From contig NZ_SRYA01000030.1 of assembly GCF_004793545.1 (NCBI RefSeq), forward strand, positions 1-59,744: a DNA stretch of 59,744 nucleotides, in the 5' to 3' direction. The DNA is from Petralouisia muris. GTDB taxonomy: Bacteria > Bacillota > Clostridia > Lachnospirales > Lachnospiraceae. Made by a program: the position numbers and the translations under genes. Shown here piece after piece: positions 59,207-59,744 of this stretch; position 1 is the stretch's first letter, and every line of letters starts with the position of its first letter. The notes under the pieces are model-generated. The model did not search any database and was not told the origin of the DNA. It saw nothing but the letters and a program-made list of their open reading frames with translations.

Positions 59207-59490
59207 TGGATTTGATTTTAGGTTTTATTATTGCAGGGTTGCTTATGGCTGTAGAGTACTTGCTCTGTACAAAATTAAAAAATCCGCTTTGGGGCGGGAT
59301 TATTCCCGTCCTATTATTGGCAGGGTCAATTTTTGTATTTGCTTCTGGAAAAGTACCGTTTGAACGAAATTATTTGTTTCCATTTGTAGTAGTGAATACG
59401 CTGTTTTGGGGTGACTGGGCTACAGGGCGCGATCAATATAAAAAACTGAAAAAAGCGGAAATGGACAGGATGAAAGCAAAAGATATGTAA
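59203..59490 (+). CDS. Small integral membrane protein
   Basis: A 95-residue protein with three hydrophobic segments (about 3-19, 30-48 and 58-72; LILGFIIAGLLMAVEYLL, WGGIIPVLLLAGSIFVFASG) and a basic tail RDQYKKLKKAEMDRMKAKDM. It overlaps the DUF2089 regulator and probably serves as its membrane partner. AAGGAG is upstream. Confidence 0.75.
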   Translation: MMDLILGFIIAGLLMAVEYLLCTKLKNPLWGGIIPVLLLAGSIFVFASGKVPFERNYLFPFVVVNTLFWGDWATGRDQYKKLKKAEMDRMKAKDM

Positions 59491-59531
59491 CAGATGAAAA
59501 AAGTCAATAGGATTTTCTAAACATCAGAAAG

Positions 59532-59570
59532 CATGGGGAATCAAAGAACAGGATTCCCTGTGTTATCATT
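59532..59570 (+). terminator. Hairpin after the DUF2089 operon
   Basis: CATGGGGAATC (59532-59542) pairs with GATTCCCTGTG (59552-59562) with two G-T pairs. The tail TTATCATTTT is weaker than an ideal T-run. Confidence 0.6.
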
Positions 59571-59727
59571 TTAGATGAACATACCATTATTAAGTTAACT
59601 GCATCTCTGGAGAAGATATATGAACTATTTTACTCAGATTCGATAGATAGTGTAGTCTCGGAAAGTCCATGAAGAAACAGAAAAGAATCATGTTATATGA
59701 ATGGGAGTGACGGGGAGGAATAAAAAA

Positions 59728-59744
59728 TGCTTATTTCTGAGTGG
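59728..59744 (+). CDS. Start of a gene cut by the window edge
   Basis: ATG at 59728 follows GGGGAGGAATAAAAA and gives MLISE before the window ends. The ribosome-binding site is strong, but the product cannot be named. Confidence 0.35.

Noticed and set aside
1-59744. tRNA or rRNA genes as integration targets
   Set aside because: No cloverleaf-like or rRNA-like segments noticed; the integration target is the protein gene rlmD.

Overview
The window looks like a chromosomal segment from a low-to-mid GC Gram-positive bacterium of the class Clostridia, most likely Lachnospiraceae. This is inferred from the style of the core proteins (YhaM-type exoribonuclease, RlmD-type rRNA methyltransferase), strong AGGAGG ribosome-binding sites, frequent GTG/TTG starts and the type of prophage. 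No rRNA, tRNA or CRISPR array is visible.

Layout. (1) 1-4394, host core: a 24-bp tandem repeat, a membrane-anchored HtrA-like protein that has lost catalytic residues, yhaM, and rlmD. (2) 4353-58455, a composite island of about 54 kb lodged in the last codons of rlmD. An 8-base word CATGTGGA lies in frame in rlmD at 4353 and again at 58448. After the second copy, the sequence reads out an rlmD-type C-terminus (HVECVVLMSRIEK, stop) and then a strong terminator. Deleting 4353-58447 would rejoin rlmD in frame, so RlmD now ends with residues supplied by the island. A third rlmD-like 3' end sits at 6372-6416, so the site has probably been used more than once. (3) 58490-59744, host flank: rlmD terminator, a DUF2089-like regulator with a small membrane protein, and the start of one more gene.

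Inside the island, from left to right: a two-gene unit of a HEPN-type protein and an HNH nuclease (4568-6298); a beta-lactam response locus with a class D beta-lactamase-like lipoprotein, blaR1 and blaI (6.6-10.2 kb) carrying five copies of the operator TCTTACnnnTGTAATA; a Siphovirus-like prophage (about 10.26-53.8 kb); and a defence-like group of a SEC-C/HNH-like protein, a HEPN-NACHT NTPase and its partner (53.9-58.2 kb).

The prophage runs as repressor, early/replication genes (DUF3825, DUF4406, DUF2800, DUF2815, family A polymerase, VapE-type helicase, VRR-NUC, SNF2 helicase, DUF1492 activator), PemK toxin, HNH and a likely cos region, an adenine/cytosine methyltransferase pair, an amidoligase/gamma-glutamylcyclotransferase module with hairpins over its ribosome-binding sites, terminase, HK97-type head genes, tail genes (with a programmed -1 frameshift at GGGAAAC), a GH18-type tail protein, holin and endolysin. 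A DUF5986/ImmA-type pair follows, then three overlapping serine recombinase genes. The first of the three has Asn in place of the catalytic Ser. No tyrosine integrase is present, so the large serine recombinases are the likely integration machinery, and rlmD the likely target.

The least explained parts are the HEPN+HNH pair, the split HEPN-NACHT system beside a SEC-C/HNH-like gene, the riboregulated amidoligase module and the layered rlmD integration site.
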